Positions 35,301 to 48,151 of a stretch of 64,000 nt of DNA are shown piece after piece. Under the pieces are notes generated by a model, which was given only the letters and a program-made list of their open reading frames with translations, did no database searches and was not told where the DNA came from. Within the stretch, counting starts at the first letter, position 1, and every line of letters starts with the position of its first letter. The stretch spans positions 37,526 through 101,525 of the forward strand of contig ML978267.1 in NCBI GenBank assembly GCA_010015745.1, in the 5' to 3' direction. Made by a program: the position numbers and the translations under genes. Origin of the DNA: Setomelanomma holmii (taxonomy: Eukaryota > Ascomycota > Dothideomycetes > Pleosporales > Phaeosphaeriaceae).

Positions 35301-37176
35301 ATGCCACGGAGCATAGTCATTGTGGCTGATACCACACGAGGATCGGGGCTCGTCGCGACCGTTCTCCAGATGGCATCGGCTTGGTGATCGGACCATCGAT
35401 GCGTGACGACGAGAAAGCCCACGATATTTCCACTTCGAGATATTAGTTGTGGATGGGAGTCCACGCTGACAATGTAGTCCACGACTTGACCTTTCAAAAG
35501 GAAGTCGGCCAAATATTGCATGACTGGGTGCCTGCATGAGGGATCGATATTGTTGTATTCTCGCCAAATCTCGACCAGCGCAGAATCCATTGTTGCAATA
35601 CCCATGACACGCATACCCATATTGCCCTTCACGATGTACTTGCGGAGGATCTTAAACTTCCAGGAATTCATGATCAATGCGGGAAAGCATGCGGGGCTCC
35701 GAAGATAGTCATCGACAGTGATGCTGGCCAGGTCCGTTTCGGGCGAGGAGCTCGTGGGAGAGTTTGGATCACCAAAGTCTAAGAACTTGTCCACAAGCTT
35801 TGCGGCAATGCTGTCGTCCCACTGGCAAAGCTCGTGGACTAGGGTCGAGTAATACTGTATGAGGTCTCGCGCAACGCCAGCGTCTATGGGTTTGGCAGGA
35901 TCTTGCAAGTCCTCGCTATACTGTTCGAAGAATGTCAGGGTGCCACCAAGGAATTCTGAACGATCGATGATTGTGTCTCGACCCGGAAGCTCGAAGATAG
36001 TCCATCCCAACGAACTGAAGAGGGGAGCGGCGAATTGTGCGTAGAGATTCTGGGCGTCGGCGGGTATCTTGTGGAAGGATTTGTCCATTAGTTGGAAGAG
36101 GTTCTGAGCACCATTGGCACCAAGAAAGTCCTTGTGCAGCCGGTTGACCATGTCCTGGATGTCCGTATTATACTCCTTGTGGAGCACGTGGAAGACTGGG
36201 GACTTCTCAGAGCGGATGATGTTGTGCAGGTATCGAATATGCTTGTGACTGATCAAGGGTAATGGATAAGTCTCGTTGGCGCCGAGTTGCGAGAGTACAT
36301 GGACGTCTGCGTAAATAAGAAAAGAACACACCCGGGCGTATGCGCTGAGGAAGCTGTAGAAGATGAAGTCTGTCTGGCCGTCGTCGAATTGCTCACCGAA
36401 CGGAAATCTATTCGGGTCATTACTGTCTCCTTTGTTCAGTGCGCTCATCCACTGGTACCTGCGCGAGAGCACTTTGTTCACTAGCGTGCCAAAATCATCC
36501 CAGAACACAGTCTTGCTGGTATAAAAGCCATGTATGTCGTCCGAAGGCTCCGGAAGGTCTTTCAGCCAGTTCGTGAGGGCGGGCAGGATGCTGCCATCGA
36601 TGGGTTGGGCTGATGGATATTAGAAGCGACATGAAAGGCCTAGTAGAAGTGGAACTTACATCCTGATAGGTATTGCGGAATCTCACGAACTATGTGCGAA
36701 TAGTTCCCGAGTCGCTCAAAGGGAAACCGCTGAAAGTGGTCTTCGGCATCGGGTTGTACTGAAAAACCGGCCTCAGCCTCATCGTCGTCATCGTCTATGG
36801 CTATGACTGGCGGGCTGGGCAGATCATCTTCTGTGCTTGCTAAGAGTACTGGCGACATATCCTGTGGTTCCCCAAGAGCGTCATTAGCATCGTGGCCATC
36901 TTCAGAATCCGCGTGCACGGGAGACGATGGCGGGAGCGAGCGTATGGTCATTTCTACCTGCTGTTCGCGCGACGAGGGGGCAGTATGGGAGGGAGATTCA
37001 GTGTCTGTAGACAGGGCGCGAGTGCTGTTGCTGCCGCTATCTAGACGAGGGCGTTTGCGTGTGAAGCTGGGGTCGGCGTCCTCCACAGGGTCACGGCGCG
37101 GCGGCGAGGCGGAGACGGTGATTGCTGGCTCGTCTGCAGCGACAAAGTGCGCTAGATCATGGTCCCGTGCATTCAT
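29363..37176 (-). CDS. Giant ubiquitin carboxyl-terminal hydrolase (USP/C19 family)
   Basis: Seven exons, complement of 29363-31637, 31683-32537, 32564-33239, 33288-33438, 33496-33657, 33704-36609 and 36660-37176; all phases close to give 2,513 residues. The first ~170 residues are disordered and acidic. A long helical region follows, as in USP9X/USP34-like proteases. The catalytic domain starts at GYVGLYN with Cys1581 in the AICYMNSL box; the CESCGG zinc-finger half and the His box HTGTCENGHYYSY (His1833) follow, with NDSDV after that. The Cys box differs from the usual N-x-G-x-T-C (here N-P-R-A-I-C). The enzyme should remove ubiquitin from protein substrates. The start at 37176 is preferred over an upstream in-frame ATG at 37320. 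Two introns are multiples of three without stops. Confidence 0.9.
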
Positions 37177-37843
37177 GATCGTATCGGGCGCCTGAGTGTT
37201 TGCGAGAAGCGTGGCCGGCAGCACGGAGACGCGTGCGGGCAGGTGAAGCCAGGCAGAGGGCAAGCAGCTCTCAGGTACAGGCAGCAACGCACCTGCAGCC
37301 TTACTGAGCGAGCGCCGCACACGGTGATGGCGGGGTCGTGGCCGAGAAGTGTACCATGAGCTGCAGCGCCTGCGGAACGGTCGACACTGCGGTGATTGAA
37401 GCGGATTGAGGGCGTTGTCAAGTATCGCTAAGCTCGAGACGCGTTCGCGAATTCACAAAGTTCCAAACCCCCACTAGAAGTCCACAGGTCCCGCCATGAC
37501 GCTTATTGGCTCCACATCAACGGTTCGCGTAGCCTAGCGCGAACAGGGGTGGATATTTGAGGGAACCACGACCAGCTCGGACGCTTCGGAGAAACTTTAG
37601 TTTCATTATATTGCATCCGCCAAGAGACCTTTCACATCTCCTACAGCCTCATTTTCACGTGCTCGCTGACTGCAAAACTGTAATTCAATGCCAACTGGAA
37701 ACCACGATCTCTGCATATATACAACATCTACAGAAGCTTGCGGTAGCGAAGTACTGGAGCACCAGACATCAGTAAACGCACACATCTCTGCTATCAAATT
37801 TGTTTGATTGGTTTGTCAGCTTATCGGTCACCGGTCACTAATC
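37177..37843. other. Divergent promoter region between ubiquitin protease and POP3
   Basis: 667 bp between two start codons on opposite strands. No other gene is seen, so regulatory sequence may be shared. Confidence 0.6.
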
Positions 37844-38859
37844 ATGGCTCCTACCCCAGCGAAGAACAGCAAGCCAATCTTCAAAACATCGTCACCATTC
37901 ACAGAGACAAAATGGTGAGATAATGCGTCGAATACCACGGGCAAGACATGCATGTACTAACAACCCAAGGCTAGAAATACCACCCAATGACCAAGATATC
38001 ATCCTCGATCTAGTCTGCAAGTAGGTATGATGCACTAATGCCGTGAAGGTGAGACAACGTATTGACTCCATATAGTCTCATCGCCCCTCTTGGCGACCAT
38101 CGCAGAACACATGTCCATCCCTCCAAAGGCAAGAAGCGCAAGCGAAAGAACAAGGAGAATCAGAATGGCCCTTTCACGGGACCAAACAAGCAAGACCAAA
38201 ACGCCCCCGAGACCGACTCACCACCCGCACCCGAGATCAGCAAACACATCCTCATCGGCATCAACAGCATAACCCGCCACCTCGAAGCCTTCGCCGCCAA
38301 AACCGCACCAACATCAATGCCCGTGACCGCGCTCAAGGACCAGCAACACCATGATGCCTCCAAGGACGAGCAAAATCAGACCACCACAGGAAAGGCCGGT
38401 CCAAGACCCCTTAGCATCCTCATCCTAACCCACCCCAAACCCTCCCTCTCCCTCGCCCACGCCCATCTCCCCACACTCCTACACCTCTCCACTCTCCGCC
38501 CACCCGACTCCAACCCCTCCTCCACCTCCACTCCCGACACAAGGACACGTCTCATCTCCCTCCCAACATCCAGCGACGCACGCCTCGCATCGAGCCTGCA
38601 CATCCCACGTGTCGGCGCGCTGGCTATTTTCGCCAACGCACCGGGTGCGAAAGCGCTGGAGGAGTTTGTGCGAGACAAAGTTGGTGTTACGGAGTGTGTG
38701 TGGGTTGATGAGGCGATGAGGGCGGAGTGGAGGGGAGTAAATGTTGGGATTGAAATTGGTAGTGGGAAGAAGGGAGTGAAGGTGGGGAAGCAGGGGAAGA
38801 AGGTTGGGAGCGGGGGAGCTGATAAAGGTGGGGATGATAGTAAGAAGGTTAAGGGATGA
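37844..38859 (+). CDS. POP3: RNase P/MRP subunit POP3 (Rpp38-like)
   Basis: Three exons (37844-37914, 37970-38020, 38076-38859), 301 residues. The N-terminus KPIFKTSSPFTETKW, then PNDQDIILDLVCNLIAPLGDHRRTHV with a lysine/arginine-rich GKKRKRK patch, matches fungal Pop3. The ISKHILIGINSITRHLE helix and a later RPLSILIL / LISLP / RVGALAIF series resemble the L7Ae-like fold of Rpp38. The C-terminus is rich in Lys and Gly. The protein would bind the RNA of RNase P (tRNA 5' processing) and RNase MRP (rRNA processing) in the nucleus. Linker segments between strands are low complexity. Convergent with the F-box gene. Confidence 0.9.
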
Positions 38860-39405
38860 AAAAGTCTTGAGGAATCTCAATCGTTTCTGCCAGGCGCACA
38901 TGTTACACCATCTCCAATGTTGATGATAATGATATTTTCCTATACACACCAAACTCCCCAACCATCAAGCTTGTTCATATCAACACCTCCTAGATTCCGT
39001 TCCCTATATCGCCATCCCTAGTGTTGATTCCAACACCTAGCCGTCAGACATGTGTTGAATGTTCCCAAATCGCAAACAAATGCCTAGCAATGTGGTATAG
39101 CCGCCCAGGGCTGTGGGTGATATGCAGTAAAACGCCCGAATATGCAAGTTGTCCTATGCTCATCGCTCGTGGTGTCAACAACATGTGTGCTCCTTGTGTA
39201 CTGTGCGCTGCATTTCGGCCACTCACATGCGTTGTGCGTGGGTGCGGCATGCTGTAGATTGGCCTACGCATCGTGCTGCCGCTGACATCGTCGGCCGTAT
39301 GCCTTTCCGAGGTTGCTGTTGCTGTTCCGCGTCCTCTCAATCGTGATTAAATCTCTTTTTCCTGAAGGATCGGTATGGTGAATGTCGAGAATGGGTATTG
39401 TTCCG
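38860..39405. other. Intergenic between convergent POP3 and F-box genes
   Basis: About 550 bp holding both 3' ends. No gene recognised. Confidence 0.55.
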
Positions 39406-41652
39406 TCACGCTTCAGACGCGTCGGCCATTGTAACATCTCCCGCGCTATCCGCATGTACCACAAGTGGCGAGGTCGCCGGTAATAATGCAGATCGTGGGC
39501 GGCTGTACTCGGCGTCGAGGTGGTCTGGCATGCTGGCTGGGCTTGCGGAGCGGGAACTATCGTCCTCGGCGGGTGGTGAAAAGTCCCAGACTTCCATGAT
39601 CGTCCGCCCACCACGACTTGCCATGATGACAGCCTTCTCTTCCTCAAACACCACTCTCCAAACCGCTTCTGCGGGACTGCTCAGCTCACGCACAAGCGTG
39701 CCGTTCTTCACGTCCCACACCTTGACTCGACCGTCGCTTCCACCACTCACTATCCTTGTGTTATCGAACTGTAGACTGGTGACACTATTGTCGTGCGCAG
39801 CTAATCGGTGAATGGCCTGGTAGTTTGCGAGGCTCCACACGCGCACAGAGCCGTCGGATCCACCAGTGACGAGGATATCTTCGCGCATCTGGAGTTGACC
39901 AACGAGGGAAGTGTGTCCTTGTAGCACAGCCAGGCATTTACTGCACGCAAGGGTCAGTGATAAAAGGCATGGAGTGACACAAATAAACGTACCCATCATT
40001 TGGATCCCAGATCCGGACGCTGGTGTCCAAACTGCCCGTCGCAATCTTCTTGCCGTCAAAAGCGATGGCGTAAATCTGGCTAAAATGCCCAGTCAATGTG
40101 CGCAAGCACTTGCCCTCGGATATGCTCCAGATTTTTGCGGTAGTGTCGTAGCTCCCAGACACTACAATGTCGCCGTGTATCTCAAGGCAGCGAACGCTGG
40201 CTTGGTGTCCTATCAATACGTGCTTGCACATGCCCTTCTTGAGATCCCATATTCGGAGCGTGGTGTCGCGGGAGCCAGAGATGGCGGTGTTCGCATCGGA
40301 CATCTTCAGGCACCGTACGGTGGAGGTGTGCCCACGTAATGTGAATTGAGGATACCTGGTCTTGTTAGCACGCTTCATCGTTGAAGTCATTCAGGATACG
40401 CACCCAGTCGCGAGGTTCCAGACCCGCACATCGCGATCGCAGCCACCGCTCACTAGAAGATCGCCCCACGGTACCATTGCCCACACGCCCATAACGTGCC
40501 CTTGTAGTGTCTTCTGGTGGTCGCCCACTGTGTCGAAGACGTGAATCTTTGCATTGTCAAGAGCGACCACGATGTATTTCTTGGTCAAGTGTAAACTTGT
40601 AACGACGCCCTGATCGGGTGTGATTTGTCGCGCATCGCATACACCTCCATTGCGCCATGCTGTTTCGACCATGTACCGTTGCTTGAAATGTGAGCGGTAC
40701 GTGATAGCCTTGGGCCTTCGCTGTGACGTCTTCCTTTTCGCCCCACGGTCGAGGCTCCGTGTGCGGAGTCCTTCGATACTGCCACTCACTGAGCCCACCT
40801 CCAGATGGTCCCTCGATGGCGCATCTTCTGCCCGCGAATGACGGTCACCACTCACCCACCAGGGCTTCGGCTCGGCGTCTTCCATTTCGTCCCCAGGGTC
40901 CTCCTCTTCGCTCCTCTCGTCTTTTGTGAGGCCTCGGAATGAGTACTTCTGGCACAGTAATCTCCACGCGCCGTCGTCGTTGACCAGTTCGTGCCACTTC
41001 TTGGATACCTGCGAGGCTCGCGAAAGTGTGGTGGGGTCGTCTACGCACTCAAGGATCTGATCAGCCTGTTAGCGTGCACCTGACGTGCCATGTGACATAA
41101 GACGGTACGTACTCTCAGGCATAGTTCTGTTGGGAGAACCATGAAGGGGTCCTTTTTCAACCTTGGGCTGACAAATTCGGCCACGAAGCTCAACTCCTGA
41201 CTGTCACACAAATTGAGCAGTTCTCCGAGCAGTCGCAATCGTTCTGCGCGGTTCATGTCACTGAAGTGTGCCCGAATGTCCTTGATGTGTGAGTCCTCAT
41301 ATTCGGCGGCTGTGCTCCAATCCGGAACTCGCTGGGTTGGTGTTGGACTCGGCGCAGGTGTTGGCGGAGACGCAGGCGCTGAAGGGAGGAGATTGTGCGG
41401 TATTGTAGATGTCAAGGGACTTGTGGGTGTTATTATAGGCCGTGGTGCTCCTGAGCGCGACATCCTGCTAGGCTTGCGAGCGTGGGCGGCTGGAGAGGAG
41501 AACATGGCGGCTCGCGAAGACGATGCCGTGGCGGAAGCGGCCATGTCGGTGTCTGAGTCCTCTATTTGTACATTGGAGCTATGCTGGTCATCCCGTTGAG
41601 ACCCGAAATAGTCGTCGTGCTCCATGATAGCTGGGGGACTCTGGCTGTTCAT
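39406..41652 (-). CDS. CDC4: F-box/WD40 protein, Cdc4-like SCF substrate receptor
   Basis: Four exons, complement of 39406-39940, 39993-40355, 40404-41056 and 41113-41652, 696 residues; an in-frame ATG at 41625 is the alternative start. The first ~110 residues are Ser/Pro-rich. A helical dimerisation segment (LRLLGELLNLC) leads into the F-box LPTELCLRILECVDD...SKKWHEL, which spans the first intron near residue 180. After a charged linker come eight WD40 blades, each ending in RVWN, RIWD, KIWS, RVWS or KVWD type motifs. That is the Cdc4/Fbw7 architecture, which recruits phosphorylated substrates to SCF ubiquitin ligase through Skp1. The C-terminal ~60 residues are acidic and disordered. The Cdc4 assignment rests on architecture; related sulfur-control F-box proteins are the main alternative. 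Confidence 0.85.
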
Positions 41653-43388
41653 TCAGACTTCAGGGTCCGTAGCGCTCAACGTGAAGGACGCGCACGCAGA
41701 CTGGAGATGCGAACAGAGGCACGCGGTGGGGGGACGGGCCGAGGATCGTCGACATGCACCAGTGGGCGCAAAGGGGTGCTGAAGCAAGGTCGCTGCGGAG
41801 AGGATCCGGAGGTGTTTCGTCTTGCTTAGGGCTCGCGTAGATGCAGGCACGACAGAGCTGTCCAGGGGTGGCGAAGCAGGTCGCCGCACGAGAGTCGAGA
41901 AGAGACAAGGGGTATCACGCGCAAACACAGCAGCAAGGCAAGGTAAACGGTGAATGAGCGGAGTGGTGACGCTGCTCAGGAACGGCGATCGAGAGGTCAG
42001 CGACGCCAAGCCCGGTTCATCAGTATTCGATAAACTCCCCGTCCACCTCCATTTCCAAGCTTCAGCAGCACAATCGCGTCACATCCGGGCCGTCCCTGCG
42101 TCCAGCCTGCTTTGCCTTCGACGCTGTGCTGAGCTTACAAACTTCATCTATCCAACACCGTTCTGTCGCCGCAGTTGCAACGCGTCCCCTGAGCTGCCAA
42201 AATTAGGGCTCCGCTCCAAACGCCCGCCTCTTGGTCAGGAGATCAGGCGTGTCTCATGCTGAATGATGTGCCACACCTTGGACATACCGGACCCTGCGAT
42301 TACACACAGCCTGCAAAGTCTGGATTGATCGAGTATGGAGAACATTTTGATTAATACGCGCACGTGGGGCGCAAGTAATGTGTACACATCATGTTGACAC
42401 CAATTTGAGCCTTGCTGCAGTTCGTCGCGGTTGGTGCGCGCTCACCTCGAAACTCTGTGGAACCACGCCGTGCTTTGGCCCGTTACAGAGGCATGACTGC
42501 CTTTACGTCATTTGATCTGTGGGACGAAGGTAAGGCATGCGACGCGGTGCATGTCCTGAAGACTACTATCACAGATTTGTCTAGAGCCGTGCAGGTAGGT
42601 ATCATGGCATAAGGCAGAAGCACTGGATGTGGCACGAACAGTATTGTGAGGTTGTACACGATGAAGCTCAACATTCTCACGCACACCAATATCCACTGTA
42701 CGGAATTGTGCGCAAGGATTGAATTACTAAAGCGGCGGCTCTCTTTACTTGTACATGCAACACAACAGCAGCGCATTACTTTGCGAGCTCCCACGATAGC
42801 ACCATTGCCTGTCGTAGTTGGCATGAGGTTGGAGCTGCTTGACGCTACTGCACCGTGCAGACGTCAGGGTCCAGTAGAACCTCATCATCGGCTTCAGAGA
42901 ACCAATTTTCCACGGGAGTTCGCAAATGATAGCAACATCAGATGAGGCAAGACCGCTGCATTCTCAACGTGCTACCAGCACAAATCCTGAGCGCTTGATG
43001 GAGGACCTTTCTGTTTGGCAACTAGCATCCTGAAGTTATGTTGGGTGTTCAGAACGTCCATGCCTGTCTATGGTACGAAAAGGTTCTATGTCAGATGGAC
43101 CTGTCGTAGCCAGTATTTCAACCCAAAGATTGTCGAAAACCTCGTCCTTAGTGTCGCAGTCTCTCGCCCGCAGTCGGCGCTTCTCGCCCGACCCAACTAA
43201 GGAAGCACGCAATTTCCTCGGCACGTCATTGGGTCTGTCGCCTCTGCGTTCCTTTCATTTTTCTGGGGAAGGTACCAGCCGTTATTAATCCAGGCGAATA
43301 GCGTCATCATGGAGTCCTGTATCGCTTTCTCCACTTCTATGATCTTTCGCGTCCGCAACTGTGAGGTTTGCCTGCGACAGTTGCAGTC
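41653..43388. other. 1.7-kb divergent region between the F-box and CysA-like genes
   Basis: Two start codons face away from each other here, so both promoters should lie inside. Frames at 41653-42009 and 42483-42824 (minus) lack any domain. Nothing else recognised. Confidence 0.5.
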
Positions 43389-45020
43389 ATGAGCGTCCCC
43401 CGTACGCTGTTCAGCTTCGCACGAGCGACTCGACCATCGCCAGTACAGTGTCGCGCAGCTAGATCGACCTCTATATCGTATATAAGACAGCAATCGAATC
43501 AAGCCACCAGGAAGATCCACCAGCAAGCACCGCGCAAAGCACAACAGGCGGCTGCCTTTCAAGAAGAAGTAGAGGTTGAGTCGACGAACCCCGCACTATC
43601 GTTTCCATGCCTCGACGCACATGAGTCCCGCTCCGCCTCGCTCTCGAAACGGTCACTTTCAGGTCCAGAACCCTCGTATACGTCCGGCCATACGCTGAAC
43701 TTCCACTCCAAGCAGCCCATACTTCTCGACTGGGGTGGCATACTCCCAGAGTTCAACATAGCCTATGAAACATGGGGAAACTTGAATCAGGACAAGAGCA
43801 ATGCGATCTTGCTACACACAGGGCTGTCGGCATCGAGTCATGCGCATAGCACGGAAACAAACACAAAGCCAGGGTGGTGGGAGAAGTTCATTGGGCCTGG
43901 AAAGCCCCTCGACACCGACAAGTATTATGTCATCTGCACCAACGTGATCGGAGGATGCTATGGCTCGACTGGGCCCTCCTCGATCGATCCTGCGAACGGC
44001 GAGCGATACGCGACAAGATTCCCCATCTTAACAATGGAGGACATGGTGCGTGCACAATTTCGATTACTGGATAACCTAGGTATCCAGAAACTGTATGCAA
44101 GTATTGGATCAAGTATGGGTGGCATGCAGAGTTTGGCAGCAGGAACTCTGTTTTCAGAACGCGTGGGCCGTATCGTCAGTATCAGCGGCTGTGCACGCAG
44201 TCACCCATACAGCATTGCGATGCGACACACCCAACGACAAGGTAAGCTGCATAAGGTTGTTGTGGCACTGTGCCCATTCGCTGACAAATTCGCAGTGCTC
44301 ATGATGGATCCAAACTGGGCTCGGGGATTTTACTATGACGGCATTCCCCCACACGGAGGGATGAAGTTGGCCCGTGAGATCGCGACTGTCACATACCGCA
44401 GTGGGCCAGAATGGGAGATGCGATTTGGCCGACGACGCGCGGACCCATCTCGACCACCGGCTTTGTGCCCGGATTTCCTCATCGAGACGTACCTCGACCA
44501 TGCGGGAGAGAAGTGGTGTTTGGAGTACGACCCGAACAGTCTGTTGTACGTCTCGAAGGCCATGGATCTTTTCGACTTGGGCCAGGAGCACCGCGACCGC
44601 ATCAATGAGGTTCGACGAGCCAATAGTGGCAAGATCCAGGCGTATCTCGACGGCAGTACTTTGCTTTCTGATGCCAGTGACGTGTGTAGCCTCACGCTAC
44701 CGGACCAGCCCTACGAAGAGAAAGAGCAGCCGGCAGAATTCGACGCGAGTGCCGTTGAGGCTGACGGGAATGAGCCGCCAGCCGACCTAGTGGCCGGGCT
44801 CAAGCCTCTTGCAAACACTCCGGCACTAGTTCTAGGCGTTGCAAGCGACATTCTGTTCCCCGCATGGCAACAGCGCGAAATTGCGACTACGCTGAAGCGC
44901 ACGGGGAATAAGAACGTTACACACATTGAGCTTGGAGAGGAGAAGAGCCTGTTCGGCCACGACACCTTCCTGCTCGACCTCGAAAATGTCGGCGGTGCTG
45001 TGAAGAACTTCCTGGGATGA
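43389..45020 (+). CDS. Mitochondrial O-acetyltransferase of the homoserine acetyltransferase family, CysA-like
   Basis: Two exons (43389-44241, 44296-45020), 525 residues. A long basic, Ser-rich N-terminus (MSVPRTLFSFARATRPSP) suggests mitochondrial import. The alpha/beta-hydrolase core starts at LPEFNIAYETWG. Its nucleophile elbow is IGSSMGGMQ with Ser242; the acid is in ASDILFP and the His in FGHDTFL. NVIGGCYGSTGP is also family-typical. In filamentous fungi, mitochondrial members of this family act as serine O-acetyltransferase (CysA/Cys2) for cysteine synthesis, while Met2-type members acetylate homoserine; the long N-terminus and insertion near EQPAEFDASAVE favour the CysA type, but sequence alone does not settle the substrate. 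The 54-nt intron is a multiple of three without stops. Confidence 0.85.
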   Translation: MSVPRTLFSFARATRPSPVQCRAARSTSISYIRQQSNQATRKIHQQAPRKAQQAAAFQEEVEVESTNPALSFPCLDAHESRSASLSKRSLSGPEPSYTSGHTLNFHSKQPILLDWGGILPEFNIAYETWGNLNQDKSNAILLHTGLSASSHAHSTETNTKPGWWEKFIGPGKPLDTDKYYVICTNVIGGCYGSTGPSSIDPANGERYATRFPILTMEDMVRAQFRLLDNLGIQKLYASIGSSMGGMQSLAAGTLFSERVGRIVSISGCARSHPYSIAMRHTQRQGKLHKVVVALCPFADKFAVLMMDPNWARGFYYDGIPPHGGMKLAREIATVTYRSGPEWEMRFGRRRADPSRPPALCPDFLIETYLDHAGEKWCLEYDPNSLLYVSKAMDLFDLGQEHRDRINEVRRANSGKIQAYLDGSTLLSDASDVCSLTLPDQPYEEKEQPAEFDASAVEADGNEPPADLVAGLKPLANTPALVLGVASDILFPAWQQREIATTLKRTGNKNVTHIELGEEKSLFGHDTFLLDLENVGGAVKNFLG

Positions 45021-45730
45021 ACACCATTGCATGGGGCATTGATATCGTTTCGTTGACGCATTCTGATTCCTTGGCTCGTACATATCGTTCTCGGTACACT
45101 GCCGATTGTCACTTTCAGCGCGCATTGGGAGGCGTTCATTGGCTTCACAAAGGCATAGGAAGGCAGGGATCTGCAACTCTATTTTCAAATGCGGACGCGA
45201 GTCAATGCACGACAATCGCAACGCCCTGTCACTTCGCATGTGAACCATGAATCTTATCTGGCATACAAGCATCGGCGACATCACGACGCTGCATCGCTTT
45301 CCGAGCGAGCCATACATTGCGTGCACCAACGATCGGCGCAGACTAACCGGGCAGGTGAGACGTTTAGAAGCCCGAGTCCGACCGTGATCGCGCACGGTCG
45401 GCAAGGCGTGGAGAACGTGAGATGGGTAAAGATGGGCCGCGGGAGAGGCTGATCCATGGCTGAAAAGCTGCTGCGGCGTAGCGCTTGCAGATCGAGCCAT
45501 GCCCAAATGGGAAGTGGCAGGGCTGGTCCTTCTCCCGCGATTGGCTCCCTTTACATGCCCCTCGCTCAAGGCCCCGCCCTTGACCGTTCCGCTGCTGTTG
45601 GTGTCTTGGCTTCAAGAGATTCATATTGCCCGCACCGCCAATCTGGTAGACTTCGTGTTTGGGCCTCTTCATTCTTTTCTCTTCACTTCTCGATCCACCA
45701 CTCTAGGGTTTAACGGTAGCCAACGGCATC
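45021..45730. other. Intergenic, sugar transporter promoter region
   Basis: About 710 bp between tandem genes. No gene recognised; presumably contains the transporter promoter. Confidence 0.55.
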
Positions 45731-47459
45731 ATGGCGCACGTGCACACTGATAGCACGAGTACGGACAAGAAGGACAGCTATTCGGCTGAACAGATCTCGG
45801 AGGTCAACAGCGCGACAAGCAGTGAGGCTAGCGACGAGCAGCGCACCCTGTGGCAGAACGTCAAGAAGTACCGGAAAGTCACCTACATCACATTCGGCCT
45901 CACTTCAGCCATCTTGCTCTACGGATACGACAATGTCGTGGTTGGCACCATCTCGGCCATGCCAGTCTTCCAGTACGTTCAGCTATCGCAATAAGGAGAA
46001 TGTGGCTTTCTGATACTTGTTTGCTGATGTTGGGTACAGGAAAGACTTCGGTATTTTCTTCGAAGGAAAATGGATACTGCCATCGACATGGCTCGCTCTC
46101 TGGAACATCGCGTCTCCTATTGGCGCAATGGCTGGCTCCTTGTTCGGTGGATGGTTGCAAGATAAGATCGGACGACGACTCGCCCTGGCTCTATCATCGT
46201 TCCTCTCCGCAATTGGTGTCGCTGTCATGTACATCTCGTACCTCCCAGCAGATATCACCGGTCGACGAGTGGCTTTCCTAATGGGCAAGTTCTTCCAAGG
46301 AGGCGCGATCGGCGCGGTCATGGCAGCGACGCAGACATACATGTCTGAGATTTTGCCTCCCGTGCTCCGTGGATCTGGCATGGCTTTGTTCCCCGCGTTC
46401 ACACTGCTCGGCCAATTGACTGGCGCACTGGTTATTTATGGTGCTCTGAACCGTGACCATGGCTACGCCGTCGCTTTCGGCTCGCAATGGCCCTTCTCCT
46501 TCGTTCCAATCGTAATCGCCTTTTTGGTCCCAGAGTCCCCAGCCTGGTACGTTCGCACGCGCCAGATGGACAAGGCCTACAAGTCGCAAGCGCGGCTTGA
46601 TCCCCCTGGTGTCGACACGAAAGCCATCGTGGACAAGATATTGAAGGATATTGAGCATGAAGAGCTTTCGAACAAGGCGACCTTCATGGAGTGCTTCCAC
46701 AAGAGGAATTTCCGCCGCACATTCATCATCATGTGGTCCAATGCTTTGACGGCCATCTTCGGACTGCAGCTGCTCGCCAAGGCCTCGTACTTCTTGCAGC
46801 TCATCAACATGAAGCCCGGAATCTCGATCATCTTCTTGATCTTAGGTATCGTGCTAGGCTTGATCGCCAATGTCGTTTCGATATGGGTCCTGGCACGTGT
46901 TGGGCGACGACCGCTTGTCGTTATCACACTTCTGATCGCAGCACTGCTTTGGGCATCAATGGGCATTGCAAACTGCACCAAGATCGTGCCCGCCGTTACA
47001 TGGTATTTTCACCCTCTTAGCTTGCTCTTCAGCAAACACTAACGCAGTCATAGGTGGACGGCGGCATCAATGATGCTCACCATCGTCGTTTGTGGCGTCG
47101 GCGTCTGGCCCGCCTCCTTCGCCATCGCAGCCGAAACCTCGTCTCTCCAGCTCCGCGCCAAGTCTCAGGGTATCGGATGGTTCATCTCTGCGCTCTCCTC
47201 CACAGCCTCCGGCCTCGCTCTCCCGTACGTTTTCAACCCGGATGAAGGCAACCTGCGAGGCAAGACGGGCTTTACGTATGCTGCGAGCTGTCTTATTGGC
47301 GCGGCGATTAGCTGGTACATCATACCGGAAATGAAGGGACGGAATGTGAATGAGATTGATCGCATGTTTGAGGAGAACATTCCCGCGAGGCAATTTAAGA
47401 ATTGGAGAGCGAGTGATTCGGCGAGGGCGCCGGGTGCGCCGGTGCAGACGTGGGTTTGA
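45731..47459 (+). CDS. MFS sugar transporter (maltose/alpha-glucoside permease-like)
   Basis: Three exons (45731-45972, 46040-47002, 47054-47459), 536 residues. About 12 membrane segments are visible after a charged N-terminus. Sugar-porter signatures include LLYGYDNVVVG in the first helix, GWLQDKIGRRLAL (G-x-x-x-D-x-x-G-R-R) between helices 2 and 3, PESPAWYV after helix 6, RVGRRPL, and the PEMKGRNVNEID C-terminal signature. It should import a hexose or disaccharide through the plasma membrane with protons. Regulation is not evident. Confidence 0.9.
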
Positions 47460-48151
47460 AAGCTCCGTAAAGGTAATTTGGCGTTTAAGAATTATGCTAG
47501 GACATCATGGGAAGGTATTGTCTTATACTGGTGTCATCTCCTTTAGATATCCCAAGCTCAGTGAATGATCCCCTTTGAGTGCCTTCATTGTACTTAAATC
47601 CCCAATGAGAGGACGCGCTCGTCAATACGCTCTTGCCAATGCTGTGGTATGTGGGGAAGGCGATTCACGACTAGCGTGGTTGTCCCAAAGTAAAGTGCAA
47701 TGCATCTTTCTTCACAAACACCATCCTTGCTCAACAGCTCTCACATCTCGAGAACGTTCTTCGACGGGTTGGACGTGCTCCGCCTTTCGGCGTTGACTTG
47801 CGACTCCTTCCAGTAACCTATGGCGCCCGCAGACCATTGCGACAGCGCGGTCACCTGCTTAACTCATCATCACAGTCTTCATGGCAACATTTCGGCCTCG
47901 ATAGTGTGTTATGAGCCGGTTCTGCAACTACTTCTGTGACGGCAACAATGATGGCGCACCCCTGAGGCAATGAAAGACGAGCTGCGGCTGAAGCATGCCA
48001 TGCGCCTTGCATGGATGGCTGAGGCGCCGTCCACACGTGTAACTTCAGCCCGCTTGAAGTTTTCACGACTCAGCACCCGATAACAACGTCAGCCCTGACT
48101 GCTCTATTCAGGCGATAACGAGGGGCTACGACGACACTCTCTATCTGGGTC
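47460..48151. other. Intergenic before the HET locus, nothing recognised
   Basis: About 690 bp. No gene supported. Confidence 0.5.
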